The notes: a model not told the origin generated them from the sequence alone. A stretch of 64,000 nt of DNA from Dasyornis broadbenti (GCA_013397935.1 VZRN01001305.1:828467-892466); one strand, 5' to 3'. Positions 11,546-25,637 are shown, counted from the first letter of the stretch. Translations and numbers: made by a program.

Positions 11546-12060
11546 GCAGGAGTAAGAAGCTGGAGGGCACTGAGACCATAGCAGCGCACCAGCCCATGAG
11601 GCGAGCTCCGCACCCGGCGCGGCTGCCGCAGGGCGGGAGGAGGTGCTGGGGGGACGGGGCTGCCGGAAGGGCACGAGCAGGGGCGGAGGCCCCGTTCGGC
11701 ACTTCCGCTTCCGGCGCAGCACCGCCCCCGCGACGTGTGTCTGGTCCCGGTGCCAAGATGGCGGCCGCGACGGGGGCGGGCGCGGCGGCGGCGGCGGCGG
11801 CGGGGCTGTGGAGCGAGGTGAACCGCTGCGGCCAGAACGGCGACTTCGCCCGCGCACTCAAGTCCGTCAACAAGAGTGAGTGCGGCGGCAGTGCCGGACC
11901 CCCCTCCCGCGAGTCTGTGATCTCTGTCCGGGCGCGTTGGCCTTGTGGAGGGGCGCTGCCGTTCGGTGGGGAACGGGCGGTGTTCGTCCAAAGGCTTCAT
12001 GCCAGGAGAAGGGCTGTGGGCAAAGTCTCCGGGAGTCTTAATGTGTTGAGGTAGATGGGA
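11546..12060. promoter_or_regulatory. CpG island, SRP72 promoter and exon 1
   Basis: High GC and CpG density begins right after the CR1 relic and spans the SRP72 start codon. An ACTTCCGCTTCCGG motif (about 11701-11714) near the expected transcription start resembles paired ETS/GABPA sites common in housekeeping promoters. A CCAAGATGGCGGCCGC sequence at the start codon resembles the YY1 motif AAGATGGCGGC, and it also provides the initiation context. No TATA box is seen. Confidence 0.75.
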
Positions 12061-15000
12061 GAGAGGGAGCCGGGGCCTAGGTTCTGCTGCTACACCGCGA
12101 CCGTCTGGTGCCTCTGTTGCATCCCGCATCCCTTGCTGTGGATCGAGCCTTCGGAATTACTCGTGGATTTTCATTCCGTTTTGATCATGGGAGGAAGGAG
12201 GGCTTTTCGCTCTGGGAACTGGAGGAGTGGTGTTGTGCATATAGATCAACTGACTTGGGACCAATATCTTGCTCGGGACGGAGAGTCCACGTTGAGATGT
12301 GTTGTTTTGGTGGTTTGGCATCCAAAACGGCATTGCAGTATAAGGTGCTTTATAGTTAGAAGTTCCGTCTTTGCTGCGTGTAGGCAGTAGGGATTCATCT
12401 CATCTCCTGGAAAAGCTGGCATCCATGAAAAAAATCAAATAGCAAAATCTACGCCTCTCTTCTATTTCTTCCTTACTGTCTTTCACTGGCAGAAAGTTGT
12501 AGCGTGTAAAGTGACTCCATGACGAGAGCCACACTGTTTTTCTATATCAGCTGTTTTCCTTCCTGAGTATCGTTTACGTGGCGCTGGGGCCTCGGCACTG
12601 TGTTCTGTGCCTGGAAGTGAAGTGCCAATGTATGGTTTGCCCAGGTGTGTACAACCCCTTAGGTGCACCTCTCTTCCAGACACGTTAGCACAGTGGATGC
12701 TTTGGGTAAGTTCAGGATTTATGCTGGCTTCTTTTATCCTGATGGGGTTTGTTTCATGTTCTGAGCCAAAGCAAGCCGTGCCAGGACGCTTTAAGTTGAC
12801 ATGACCACTTAGGATGGGTTTTTGCAACTGTAAAAATATGAGGCTCTTACAAAGCCTGAGTGTGTTTGATAGTGAGCTGGATTCTTGTTTTGAAATTGGT
12901 TTCTTCTCCAGTACTGCAGATCAACAAAGACGACGTGACTGCACTTCAGTGTAAAGTGGTATGTCTTATCCAGAATGGGAACTTCAAGGAAGCTCTTGGT
13001 GTAATCAATACCCACACTAAAGTGTTAACCAGGTGAGTTGTGTCTTGCTGTGCTCTACAAAATATGAAACCCCAAGTCCTTGAGAAGCTGCTGCAGCTTC
13101 AGTGGAGGGGGCTAATAAGGCAGCCAAATAAAGAGCAGGATGTGCTCAGAGATATTGGAATTGGTCTTCTCAGCAAAACACTGATTTATGGGAGGGGGTG
13201 AGATGGGATCTGGTTGAGTTTGACACAGTCTAACACCTTGCTGTTACTTTTGAAGGGATTGTCCCTAACCTAGTTTTCAGCCACCATCACATGCTGATTC
13301 TGCTTGCAGTTGTGGCTGGGTAGCATAGCTGGTACAAGGGAAGGGGACAGATCTTACAGGGAGGGAAGTGAGAAGGGAGAAGTCCTTGTTGGTGGCAGCA
13401 AGCTGCTGGTTTTGCTTGGCTGTCTCACCATACTGCTCCTTACGGTCCTGTTCTTTGCCAGCCTGAAGGCACTGCCTCAGCTTTTGGGGTGGTGCAAGCC
13501 CTTGTGCTTCCTCTCAAAATCAGGACCTTGGAGACAAATCTTGTTTGAGAACAAGTCAAGCTTCCCATTTGTGTTAAGACTCTATTTTTTTTCCTCATAA
13601 GTATGCTTTTTGTGCAGTTACTAGGATGAAAACTGCCACCCAAGAGCTAGCTGGCAGCAAAATTTTTGTATTTCTGATACTGTTCTTATTAAGGAATTTC
13701 CCAGAAAGGCGTGTTGAACTTATCAGTGTGATGAAACATACCCTTGTTTTTGTTCACATCTGAATAACACATAATTCCCTTGTTCACTGATTCCTTCTTT
13801 CCTGGGACAGAAGGGGTTTAATTCAAGTTTTTTAGCTTATTATTCTACTATATGGTAAGGAGGAGGAATATCTTTTTCCTATATTCAACTACTTTCAGAG
13901 ATCTCCCTATAATTTCTTTAGCCTCACTCTACTGTGTCTATGTCCTGCAGAGCAAGGAAAGTGATGGTTCTTGGTCTGTCTTGAAGTTTTCCTTTCCTGC
14001 ACTGAGGCTGACCCACTGCTTTGCTTTAATTCTAAATGCCATTAATTTTCAAACATCCTTAATACTCAATTGAATCAAGATCATTTTAAATAGGCCAATG
14101 AAAGCTGTTAATAAGTGGCTTCAGGCATGAACTAAAGGAATTGCTGATTAATTTTCCTTTGGCTTAAGTGGTAACTCGGGGTAGGTGGAACATAGCATTC
14201 AAGGCTCTGCTTCTTTGAGAATGCTTCCCTGCTGGTGTGAGCTTGCTTTGAAGCCAATTTTATGTTGGCAAAAGCAAACCCTTTTGCTGCAGTTCTACTG
14301 CAATGATATTTCAAAATAGGTTAATGTTGTCTTTGTCTTGGTATCGGCCTGTAAGTGGGACTGTGTTTTATACCTGTTTCTGTGAGTCGATTGTCTTTAA
14401 AAGTTTGCTGTAACAATATTTCATTGTAATGTAATACCCTCTCCTTAAGAAAATGTCACGGAATGAAGTTTGCTATTGTTTTACCTTTTAAGCATTTGAT
14501 TAGCATAATCAGTAGGCGGCCTGGAGCAGAGAGGATTTGGAATGCTATGTGTGGGGAAATGCCATTAAAAAGGAACTTTTTTTTTGGATGAAGTTTTGAT
14601 GTGCTTTCTCTGTTGAACACAAAGTAGATAGAAGATACTTTCAGTGCTCAACAGATACATAATGCAGTAATCTGGCATCATGTGTTTGGATTTTTGGTTA
14701 TGTAGCAGTCTGTGACTAATAAGGGCTGGTTATACGTGAATGCAGTTGAATGAAAACTCTAGTGCATGCTGTCAGCCTTTGTCTTGTCTTTGCAGTGACA
14801 TTATTGCCTTTGAGAAGGCCTACTGTGAATACAGGTTGAACCGCATTGAAAGTGCTCTCAAGACCATTCAGAGTGCCAGTCAGCAGACAGACAAACTGAA
14901 GGAGCTTTATGGACAAGTGGTAATTACAAGCTTTTCTTCCTGGTGGGAGTTTCATATGCTGGATGCCTCCTCTAATGGGGGGCAAGTATGGGGACAAGAT

Positions 15001-18000
15001 TTCCTTCTCTGGCTTGAAGGTAAGGACAGGTATGGTTCCAACTGCTCAAACTTCTGTGGAGCTTCAGTTGCCTGTTTCTGGAGGCAGAGTCATCGCCTTA
15101 TTCCCACTGAACCAAAGTAATACATTTGTGACTCCCACTCCCTTCCTGGGTCTGGCCTGGTGTTAGCCATCTGGTTGAGGATCGAAGAGATCTGATGGGA
15201 TTTGTTTGTGGTTCAGACGTCTGTTTGCATTAGATACCTGTTCAGGAATGGTTTGTAGGACCTGACATCTCAGGCATTAAAAGTGAAGCAAAAAAGAAGT
15301 TGTGTTTTTTCCTTTCATCTTTTCCTGGTTGATCAAACAGTTTTGTGAAGAATTGGCTATCTTCTCCCAGCTGCATGAAAGACCATTCATTTAATTTCTT
15401 TCTTAGAGAGGCGATCTAATTTGGAAGAAGGCTGTTTGAGGACAAAACTGAGTAAACTGCTGCTTTTAAAGAAGCTGTTTTAGGACTAAGAGCTGTGTCA
15501 TTTTTGTGCAGGTATCTGGTGTCATTGCTTGAGTCCTTGCAAGTGTAGTGTAAATAGTTTGCCCTTAAAGATAGATGCAAATGTTAGTAATGTTCAGCTT
15601 AAAACATCTGATGCTCTGCTGCCCCCAGTCTATGGGAAGGGAGGAAGAAAGCTGTAGTTACCAGCATGCACAGAAAAATACCATTCTGAAGGCTTATCCC
15701 TTTCCTTCCTCAGCTATACAGACTGGAGCGCTATGACGATTGTCTGGCTGCATATAGGGATCTCATCCGCAACTCCCAGGATGAGTATGAGGAAGAGAGA
15801 AAAACCAACCTCTCTGCTGTTGTGGCAGCACAAAGCACATGGGAGAAGGTGGTGCCAGTAAGTGAGTATGTGTGTCTATGTGTGTAAGAGTGAGAGCCAA
15901 GGAATAAAGGATACAAATTCTACTGGAATTGTAGCTATTGAACAGGACAGAAATGTGTTCCTGTCTCTCAATGACTTCTGCGTGTGTTGAAGATCACCTA
16001 GTGGTTTTCCCTGTATGGAGCTGTATGGAGGAATAAATGCTGTTACTGTTCATGAATTATACTTTACCTTTGGTCTCTAGAAAGCTTGTACTATTAGATA
16101 TCACAGCAGAGCAGGAAGTAGATCTTTCTGAACCTGCCTTATCAGAATACCTGTGGTGACTAGCACTTTCCTGTCTCATTACCCTCTTGCCCAGGGTTAA
16201 AGCTAATTGCTCTAATCACCCAGCCATGCTTAGGAATATTTTTGTTAATGAACAGTGCAGATTGTAATGCTCACATTTGTTTAGAAGTCCTTGTCCTTGG
16301 AGGTATGCATAGCATGCTCAGTTTTATGTTCAGTGCTGTGGATCCACTCTCTAAGCAGCAGTTCTTACCTGCCCTCTTGCACCAGCCTAAGTAGTTCCCA
16401 GGTTCAGACTGGAGCTTCCTTGCTGCAGTGTCAGTTGCCTCTGACTTTGTGCAGTGTCAGGGAAGATCCTTTGTGCACCAACGTACTTGCCAGGTGTGTG
16501 CCCTGTTAAATTTACCTCTTAAATTTATTTTGCAAGGATTAGTTTAAATGTACAGGAAAACTCTAGTTTGTGTCTGTTGCCTGATCTGTACAGATCAATT
16601 GGTGTTTATGCAATGTTACATTTGTTTTTCATGCTAGGAGGATTTAGGCCTTCGAGAAGCTACCTACGAGCTGTGTTATAACAGTGCATGTGCTTTGATT
16701 GGGCAAGGAAAGCTGAATGAAGCAATGAAAAAACTACAAAAAGCAGAAGGTAAAAGCCTGGTGAGGTGAGAGGGAAGCTTTTTTGTGATAGAAGCAGTTA
16801 TTTGCTCTCTGGATGCAAATCAGAGGAAAAGAGGTTTTGAGAATTTAAGAACTGATCAGCAGCCGGATTTGTTGTGAAGCTGTGTTTTTCTAGAAGTGTT
16901 CCTCTACAGCTCTTTTCCAGAGCCATGCAGCATGTACCATCTCCTGGCTCTCCTACAGCCCCCTGATTTGTGTTCAATAACTTTGTGCAGTTTTTTGAAG
17001 CAGGAAGTAGATGCGAGTATAATCTCTTCTCATATACATGAGATGTCTCATCTATTCTAAATCCTGATTTTGTTAATATGAGTATGTATTTAAACACATG
17101 CTATAAAAGCTCAAAATACTTCAGGTATGAAATTAGTATAAGCCAGTAAATGAGCTTTTTAGCAGGGAGGATCTTTTTTTTATTGGGTGAAAGGGGGATT
17201 TTGTGTGTTTAAAAAAAAGGCTGGGGAGAGAACTAGGAAGAACTAGTTTCTTGCGGATAAATAGGTCATTTCTGTCCCAATTCTGATGAAGAATAACAGC
17301 TGTCCCATACAACTGATATGCATGTGTAATTTGAGCCTATGTTCTTCAATAGTAATCCTTTGGAGAGCAAACAAGTGATGTTCTAGTGAAGTATGAGAAA
17401 GTTAAGAAGTGATTAGTAATGGATACTGAAAACTAAAGAAATCGCTGCCCCATAAAGGGTGATACAATCTGAATATTGCGGGCTTGCAGCACTTAACTCA
17501 CAAGACGGTAAGCAGTTGCAGCTGAGTGATCTCTATAGAAAAGATCAGTAGCTAGGTCTAAGGACTCAGGAGAGAAGATGAGTGTCTGGGAGGGACAGAG
17601 TCTTCTGTGCCTTAGACATTTCTTCTGCATCATGTAGTCTGCTCCCTCATGCTCAATCCCATCCATCATCAGGCTCCTAGTCTGCTGTTATAGTACTGCA
17701 GAAGTTTCAGAAATATGTGAAGACTTTCTATGTTCCCCCATGCTTCTTGCCTGTTTTTTCCCCCCTAAAGCCTTCTAAATTGTGTTTTTCAATTTGTTTT
17801 TCCTTGTAGAGCTGTGCCGCCAGTCGCTGTCAGAAGACTCTGTAAGTTCTTGATGTTGTTCTGGAGAGCGTTTGCTTTGCAGCAGTGGGAGTGAGGGTGC
17901 AGTCACAAAGTGCAGTGAGCCAGAGGAGGGCCAGTGCTGCTCTGCTGGTGCCAGCTTGTGAGGCTGGGACAGCCATCATGGCTGTTGCAGAAGGGCAGCT

Positions 18001-21000
18001 GACACTGCAAGCTGTTTGCTGCTGTGCGCCTTGCATAGTTGCCTGTTCTGGTGCAGGTAGAATGGGTACAGGTTGTCTGAAACTTCCCTGTGACCTACCC
18101 CTGCTATGGATGAACACGGTGAGTGGGTGGTGACAAACACAGACTTCGTAACTAATCATTGCAGAGGGGCAGATTCAATGTATAAGTTAAAGTAATCTTC
18201 ATGTTCTCTCTGAAGTAGGTGAAACTTTCTTTCCTCCCAGTTTAACTCAGATATGCTTCTGTTTATGCTGTGGCTGCAACCTTTGTCTGTGGCAGCTGGT
18301 GTACTTTGTCACTTATACTGCCCAGGAATGCTCACAGACGTTTGCCAGCAGAATGCTGAAGCCAGGGGAAGAGAGGTGAGATAGCAGCTTTTTACTTCTT
18401 GCTTTGATTTTCCTTCAGGATGTGACAGAGGAAGACATTGAGGCTGAACTGGCTATTATTCATGGTCAGATGGCTTATATCATGCAACTGCAGGGGCGTA
18501 CAGAGGATGCTCTACAGCTCTACAATCAAATAATCAAGTTGAAGTAAGGGGTTTTTTTAAAGCAAATGCTCAGCCTTCCTTCTGTGAGAGACTGCTGTTC
18601 AGTAACAATATGCTTTCTGCTTTTCTTATCTTCAGGCCAACAGATGTAGGACTCCTTGCTGTCATTGCAAATAATATCATCACAATTAACAAGGTATAGA
18701 ATTTCATTGCGGTTACTCTGCTTGCTTCTCTACTTCCGTGGAAAGAAGGGAGATAACCAGGAAAGACTTTTTCTTAAACAGTAGTTACATTGCAGACCTA
18801 GGGACCTTTTGTTCTTCAAGGAATGTAATGAAATCTTCTCATGATGTGCAATTTCCCCAGGACCAAAATGTATTTGATTCAAAGAAAAAGGTGAAGCTGA
18901 CCAATGCAGAAGGTGTTGAGCATAAACTCTCTAAGAAGCAGCTCCAGGCGATTGAATTCAACAAAGCGTTGCTTGCAATGTACACTAACCAGGTAGGGGA
19001 AACTGATCTGCAGTAAGTAGCTACAGATTAAATCCATGGGAGTTTTACTGGGCCAAAATGGAGATGCAGCTGTTCTGTGTCAGAAGATAAGACTCTTGGT
19101 TTAGGCACATAAGTGAGGAGAAAAATCAAATGATCTCTAAAAACACAACTGTCTGTTTAGTGACTCGGATATTGCTGCTGGGAGGACGGTGTGGAGATAA
19201 CTGGAAGACAAAAGAGATGTGGGGGTTCTCAGATGTATCTGAAGTGCCACTAGGAGGACTTGTTCTTGGTTCTGTGTACTCATTTCAGGGAAATCATCAC
19301 TGGTATCTCTTCTTAGATACTGTAGGTTTCTTAGCCCTGTGTAAGGTGCTCACAGAGGTTGAGAAAAGTGTGTTCTCTCTTTCCACTCCTCAGGCAGATC
19401 AGTGCCGCAAGCTGTCAGCAAGCCTGCAGTCCCAGAGCCCTGAGCATCTGCTCCCTGTACTTATCCAGGCAGCCCAGCTGTGTCGTGAGAAGCAGCATGC
19501 AAAGGCTGTAGGGCTTCTGCAGGTAGGTTAAGAGAAAGCTGGCCAAGCTCCATTTAAATTTTTGCTTTGTGTTCTCCTATGCTATTTTCCCTTAGTTTGT
19601 TTTGTTTGGTTTAAATTTCCAGGGGTGTCTGACTGCTTATTTTGGTTTGGTTTAATCCTGCTGGAAAGCCTTCACACCCAACTGAACAATTCTTATTTTA
19701 AAGGGAAATAGTTCCCTTACACCTCTGAATTTTAATGCTTAGGAAGCTGTAGTAGACTTCTAGGGTAAGCAGTAGGCTTTGCTGCTCTGCTTACAAGCAG
19801 TTTGCAACACCCTTTTTTGGAGGGAATGAGTGGCCTGGGACGGAAATCTGGAAGGGCACACTTGGGGGTCCTCCTCTGCTGTGTGCTGAAGCCTGCCTGT
19901 GCTGGAAAGCTTCCTTTGGCTCTTGCCAGCTTGCTGTGACTGAGCATGACATATGATTCACCAAAGCAGCAGCCTGGTGCCCACACACAAGTTGAATCGT
20001 TGTTTCTTCTGGCTCTCAGGACTTTGCAGACCAGCACCCTGCCAATGCAGCTGAGATCAAGCTGACGATGGCCCAGCTAAAAATTGCTCAAGGTATCTAG
20101 TGTCCTCCTTTGTTGGGAAGTGTCTGCACATGATAATGGTACAAGGGGTAAGAAAAACAGACTTCAGGGCAATCTTTGCTGCAGTCACTGCTGTGACAGG
20201 GGTGCAGAGCAGAGATACTTTCAGTCAGGTTATATACATATATATATATATATTTGGCTATGGCAGGATGATGCTTGTAGCTTAAAGTCTGGTTACATAG
20301 GCTCCGCGGATTGCCAGCAGAAATGCCCATAGTCTTTGTGTATAATAGGGCTGATTATATTCTGGGGCAGGATAATCTTGGGAACAGTATAGGGCTCCCT
20401 AATGGTACCATTCCTGTATACAGTTGGGCACCACAGACCTGCACCTGAAGAGAACTCCCTGGTAGCCAAAACTTGCTCCTGAACCCTTGCAGGATGTGAC
20501 AAGGGCAGAAAGGTTCATTGTGTGGAGGCCTGTCCTTAATTCGTGGAACGGGGGAGATATTGTGAGAAGAGGAATTGTTCTATCCCCATTGTTTACCTTT
20601 GGCTTGAAGTTCACTGGTGGGATGAAGTGTTGCCATGCCACTCAGAGTGTGTTCGTCCTTGTCGCTCTTCTAGGCAGTGTCACCAAAGCCTGCATGATCC
20701 TGAGGAGCATAGAAGAACTGCAGCACAAGCCTGGTATGGTAAGCAAAACTCAGTCTGAACTGTGTGAGGTTTTTCCCTTGTAGGAGAGCTTTGCACTGCC
20801 TGCTCCTTTTTGCCTGTTCCTTGTGGTTTTCACTTGAGTGTCTGCAGGGATTTTGAGCCCATCTTCCTTGTCTTGGACAAAGGTGGTATTATGACTTGCT
20901 TCAGGTAGCTTGAACATAGCCACAGAAGTACTCTGTTAGAGGGATACTCTCTGCTTGTGTTCCCACTCCTTTGTAATCTCTCAGTCCTGCATGTTGCCTG

Positions 21001-24000
21001 GATTTATTTGCATAACATGACTGGAGCAACTGCTGATTGCTGGTATGTACTCTTGGGACGTTTTAGAAGTAGCTTCAGGACTACAGGCCTTAGGGGGAAG
21101 GTGCCATGTGTTCCATCCCTGCAGCATCACCCTGGCCTGCATGCTTATCCACACCTGGTATTCAGAAAAGCTTGATGACTTTGTAAATGCTCACATGTTC
21201 AGCTTAAGCATCTTCAACAGGGTCTGATAGTTGTGGATTTTTTCTAGTTGCAAGTGTGAATGGTCAAAGTAATTTATCCAGGCAGTTAACAGTAACAGCT
21301 CCTTGCCCTGCGTCACCTCTATTTGTGACTGGGATGTTGGCAAATGGATGATATCATCTCTTCAGTGCTGATTTCTTTTTTCATAACTCTTGGGATAGAG
21401 AATGGGGAATGAAAAAGTGTTTCTAATGCAACTGAGTCCTGTGGTAAGCAAATAAAGTGCCAAGACAAGAAGGTTCCTTCTGTGAATGCAGTCTTAGGCT
21501 TGTACTGTGGGGAAAAAGATGGTGGGGACATTTCTTTGGGAGGCACTCAGGTAGGAAGATCTGGCCTGTTACCACAGCTGTTTTTTAGGGACAGAGCAGA
21601 AAGCTCAATCTGACTCTGCTTTTGGGAAATCCCATCATTTAACTGCTGACTCTCTGGCTATAGACAATTTATATGAAGATCTGCTGTATACTGCTCTTGA
21701 ATTTTTGCAGGTGTCTGCGTTGGTGACAATGTACAGTCATGAAGAGGATATTGACAGTGCTATTGAGGTCTTCACACAGGCTATCCAGTGGTATCAGCAA
21801 TTCCAGGCAAGTCAGACCAGAGGAGCTAATGTGCAGGAATCTATCTTGGTATTTTCTAGCTAGTCCAGTTCGGTTTTTCTTGTTGATGTGTAACCCCAGC
21901 AGTTATCCAGTTGGGGGTTTGGAGACGCAGGAACTCGTGTTTTGTGAGCATTTATCAGTGTTATATTATTTTAAATGTGTTGCAAATAGGGAGCAGAAGC
22001 TCCTGTCAGATTAGGAGAGTGGCATCAATGGGTGCCCAAATGTAGCAATCAGGAATTCTCCGTGATGGGAAAACATAGTGGAGCAGCAAGGTGCCTTGTC
22101 CCATGCAGTTCTGCCTCATTTCCCAGAGTGCAAAGTTGGTCCACTTTCTGCATGACAGGATGTTAACTCAGTTCTCTTTGGCCAGGCCTCAGGGGCATTA
22201 AAGCCAGCTATAGCTGGGCTCCATGCTGTGATAATAGGGAACTAATTGTGGCTGCTGTGTCTTTCAGCCAAAGTCTCCTGTCCATTTGTCACTGATAAGG
22301 GAAGCTGCCAACTTCAAACTAAAGCATGGCAGGAAGAAGGAAGCAATCAGCGACTTGGAGGAGCTCTGGAAGTGAGTTGGGTGGTTGCTGAGCAGCAGGT
22401 CTCCACCCAGAGTCCTCTGCAAGCTGTCTGGTGGCAGGCAGTGTCTGACAATTTTGACTGACTGGTAGCTGTCCTTTAGAGTTGCTTTTGCACAGGGGCT
22501 TCAATGCAAGGCCATATTTTGGAAGGAGGGGTGATAATTCATTTGATCTGTAGTTGATGTTCACTTGAAAACCTGTTAGACTTGTCCCAGAGGCCTCTTG
22601 TGTGCAGTGAACATTGTTTTGGTGACTGGGATGCAGTTTTTTCTAGTGCTACATAAATATGGATGTCTAGGTTTTAGTTTCTGTTGTGCGCTTAATGGGA
22701 TCTTTTATTGCGGGAGAGTGTTAACTTGCCTTTGCTGCTGGGTTTTTCATCTTCCATTGCCTGCTTCGTGACACTGTGTAGTTGTCTGCTCCTTCCTTTG
22801 TCCACACCAGTGATATTTGGTGATGTGCTCTGGAGGAGAGCACATACTGACGTGCCTGTCCCCACATATAGCAGCTGTGCTGCAGCAGTAAGCACTGTGT
22901 GTTGTTACCACTGCTTACTGCTAACTGTGTGGTGTTACCAGTACTGATCTTTGGGATCAATAACATTGGTAACTTGGTCCTTTTCTGTTTTGTTTTGTTT
23001 TCTTTTTTCCCCTACAAAGGCAAAACCCAAAAGATGTGCATACTCTGGCACAGCTCATCTCTGCCTATTCCCTGGTTGACCCTGAAAAAGCTAAAGTGTA
23101 TCCTTTTAAATGGTGGTGAAAGAGGTATTTGGGCTTTGCTTCCTTGGATTTTCAACTGTGTGGGAACTTCAGACCCACTCTCACCTGAAGAAATGCAAGG
23201 AGCCTCTCCAGAACACCTACATATCCAGGTCAAGTTATCTGGAGCTACTTTATTTCTCTAATTGGGATCATTACTGTGGTATCTCAGGACTCTTTTATCT
23301 TTGGCCTCCTTCTCTTTGAGAATTAATAAGACAAGGTGAAGCCAAAAATAAGAGTACCTCCATATTTTCTGCTGGAATATTAAACCTGTGGTAGTAATGC
23401 AGGACTGATAAAATATGGCTAAGCTCTTGCTCACCCAAAATACTGTTCACATACTGCTTTTGTCACCCGAGTCACTTTCACGGGATGTTGCTCCATGTGT
23501 CCCCATATTAAAGAGAGAAAAATGAGGCAGATGGCGATTAAGCAGCTCATCCCAACTTGTGTAAGAAGCTGGTGAGAGAGATGGAAATAGCCCCATAGGC
23601 CTGTCTGGCGTCTGCATTGCTAACACATGGAATTTATCCAAGCTGAAGTTGCCTCTTACTGTCTGGAAGAAGTGGGTGTTTATTGTGCTGGTTTGCATCC
23701 CTGAACTCTTCCCTTGCAGTCTTAGCAAACACTTGCCTTCCTCAGACACCATGTCACTGAAAGTAGATGTTGATGCGCTGGAGAACTCCCATGGAGCAAC
23801 CTATGTTCGGAAGAAAGCTGGGAAGCTCACTGGAGACAACCAGCAGAAGGAGCAAGGGTAAAGTGTGCTCCTATATTTTTTATTCCATTTTATTGCTGTA
23901 GCTCTGGTGCATCCTTCTTTGGGGTGGTACAAGAGCCATGCCTGGTGTGGTGAGGGCATTAATGTAGAAGACAGGCTGGTGGAAAGGGAGCCTGTTTAAC

Positions 24001-25637
24001 TGCAAGGAGCTTTATGTAGCAGCAGACCAAGTTCTTAGATGAGAATGGTTTAGCTTCTTCCAGAGTTTTTAGTTGACTTGTCTGCTGTCTCTGCTATATC
24101 AGTGTCTTGTTTCCCTTCTTGCTTTTCAGACAAGGGGAAGTGAAGAAAAAGAAGAAAAAAAAGAAAGGTAAGTTGTACTTCCTAGCTGTTGACATGGCAC
24201 AACTTCAGAGAGCTCACCAGATTGTTTCTTCAAATAGCCAACCTCCAGGTCCCTGAGAGCTAGACCTCTTTGCTAGGACTGCATCTCTGGGGAAACTGGA
24301 TCTTCATGATAGCTTGTGTAGATGGGGCATTTTTCCACAGAAGTGAGAGCAACACCCAGATAGGATGATGTGGTTGCTGGGCTCTTTGCACTGCCTGGCT
24401 GCTGACATCCCATGCATGTCCCTTGGTGATGCCTGTAGTGTGTTGACTCCAGTCTCATTTCCTGGCTCTGGATGTTCTGCAGGAAAGCTGCCGAAGAACT
24501 ACGACCCCAAAGTAACTCCTGACCCTGAGCGGTGGCTTCCAATGCGAGAGCGGTCCTACTATCGCGGACGGAAGAAGGGCAAGAAGAAGGATCAGGTTGG
24601 CAAGGGGACGCAGGGTTTGAGCACTACTGGCTCCTCGGAACTGTAAGTACCCATTTTACAAGGGTTGATATGGGGATTCACTCCTGGGCAGCTGGGAGGG
24701 CTGTGTTTGTATTGCTCTGCTGCAGCTCTGTCACCAACTGCAGGTAGCACAAATGACATTGTACTTTGCTGCTTGAACCTGCTACCAGCTGCTCTCCTTG
24801 GAGATCCCTATAGGTTCCTGATGACCAATGTGATAGTTTAGGCATGCTTGAAGGTGCCAAGGTGCCAATAAAATTCCCATAGTCTTCTAATGTGCTTTGC
24901 CTAGCTTTGGTGATGAGATGAAGTTTGCATGCTTTGTTTTGAGCTATTTGCTTTCAAGTCTTTCGGCAGCTGCAAAACCGTTAGCCATGATTTGAGAAAA
25001 CACTATTCTTCTTTCTAAGCTGACACTAATTATTTGAGCTGGAATCAAGAATCACCATTATGTATGAAGCCTGACAGCAAGATGGTGGCTTACTAGCATC
25101 TGAGAGGAAGGATGCTGGGTTTGCACTGCCTAAGAGTGGGACCTGGAAGGCTTCTTGTATGTTGCATGAGCTGTCATATGTTTATTCAAAAGTTAGCCTC
25201 GCTTTCATTGTCAGGGACTTACACTATCTAGTGAACATCAGTTAGAAGGTGATTGCTGCCCTTTGAGACATGTTCCCATCATCCATCATCTCCTTCTGTA
25301 TATTGAAGCTTATTTAAGGTCTCCTTGCATGAGTGCCCTCCCCTACATAATGCTACCTTATGGGGCAGCTGCTATTTTTTGCTGTCAGCTCCTTGCATTA
25401 GTACCACATCTTGTAGGTGGTTGTGAATCCACATGGTATCTCTTTCTCTTGTCTTCCTGCAGGGATGCCAGTAGAATTGCCAGCAGCCCACCAACCTCCC
25501 CTCGGCCTGGCAGCGGGGCAGCTGTATCGGCTACAAGTAACGTCATCCCTCCCAGGCACCAAAAACCCGCGGGTGCTCCAGCCACCAAGAAGAAACAGCA
25601 GCAGAAAAAGAAGAAAGGGGCTAAAGGAGGGTGGTAA
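11758..25637 (+). CDS. SRP72: SRP72, signal recognition particle 72 kDa subunit, complete
   Basis: Nineteen coding exons: 11758-11875, 12912-13032, 14796-14919, 15714-15857, 16638-16749, 17810-17841, 18419-18543, 18636-18693, 18861-18992, 19394-19522, 20020-20092, 20674-20738, 21711-21806, 22268-22371, 23020-23097, 23720-23857, 24130-24167, 24483-24642, 25463-25637. They total 2022 nt (673 residues plus stop), close to the 671 of human. The N-terminal alanine/glycine stretch (residues 2-16) is followed by LWSEVNRCGQNGDFARALK, then helical TPR-type repeats over roughly the first 500 residues. After a lysine-rich linker (about 553-565) comes the conserved RNA-binding motif PDPERWLPMRERSYY (575-589). 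The tail is basic (QQQKKKKG-like) and ends KGGW. SRP72 pairs with SRP68 on 7SL RNA and supports targeting of secretory proteins to the ER. Intron 13 uses a GC donor (CAG|GCAAGT); the others are GT-AG. Confidence 0.97.
20230..20255. repeat. TA dinucleotide repeat in SRP72 intron 11
   Basis: Short (TA)n run preceded by ATATACATA, between exons 11 and 12. A candidate polymorphic microsatellite with no coding role. Confidence 0.8.

Noticed and set aside
11236..12129. 297-residue open frame on the minus strand over SRP72 exon 1
   Set aside because: Composed of CR1 pol remnant, CpG island and the antisense of SRP72 exon 1; proline/arginine-rich composition reflects GC richness, not a gene.
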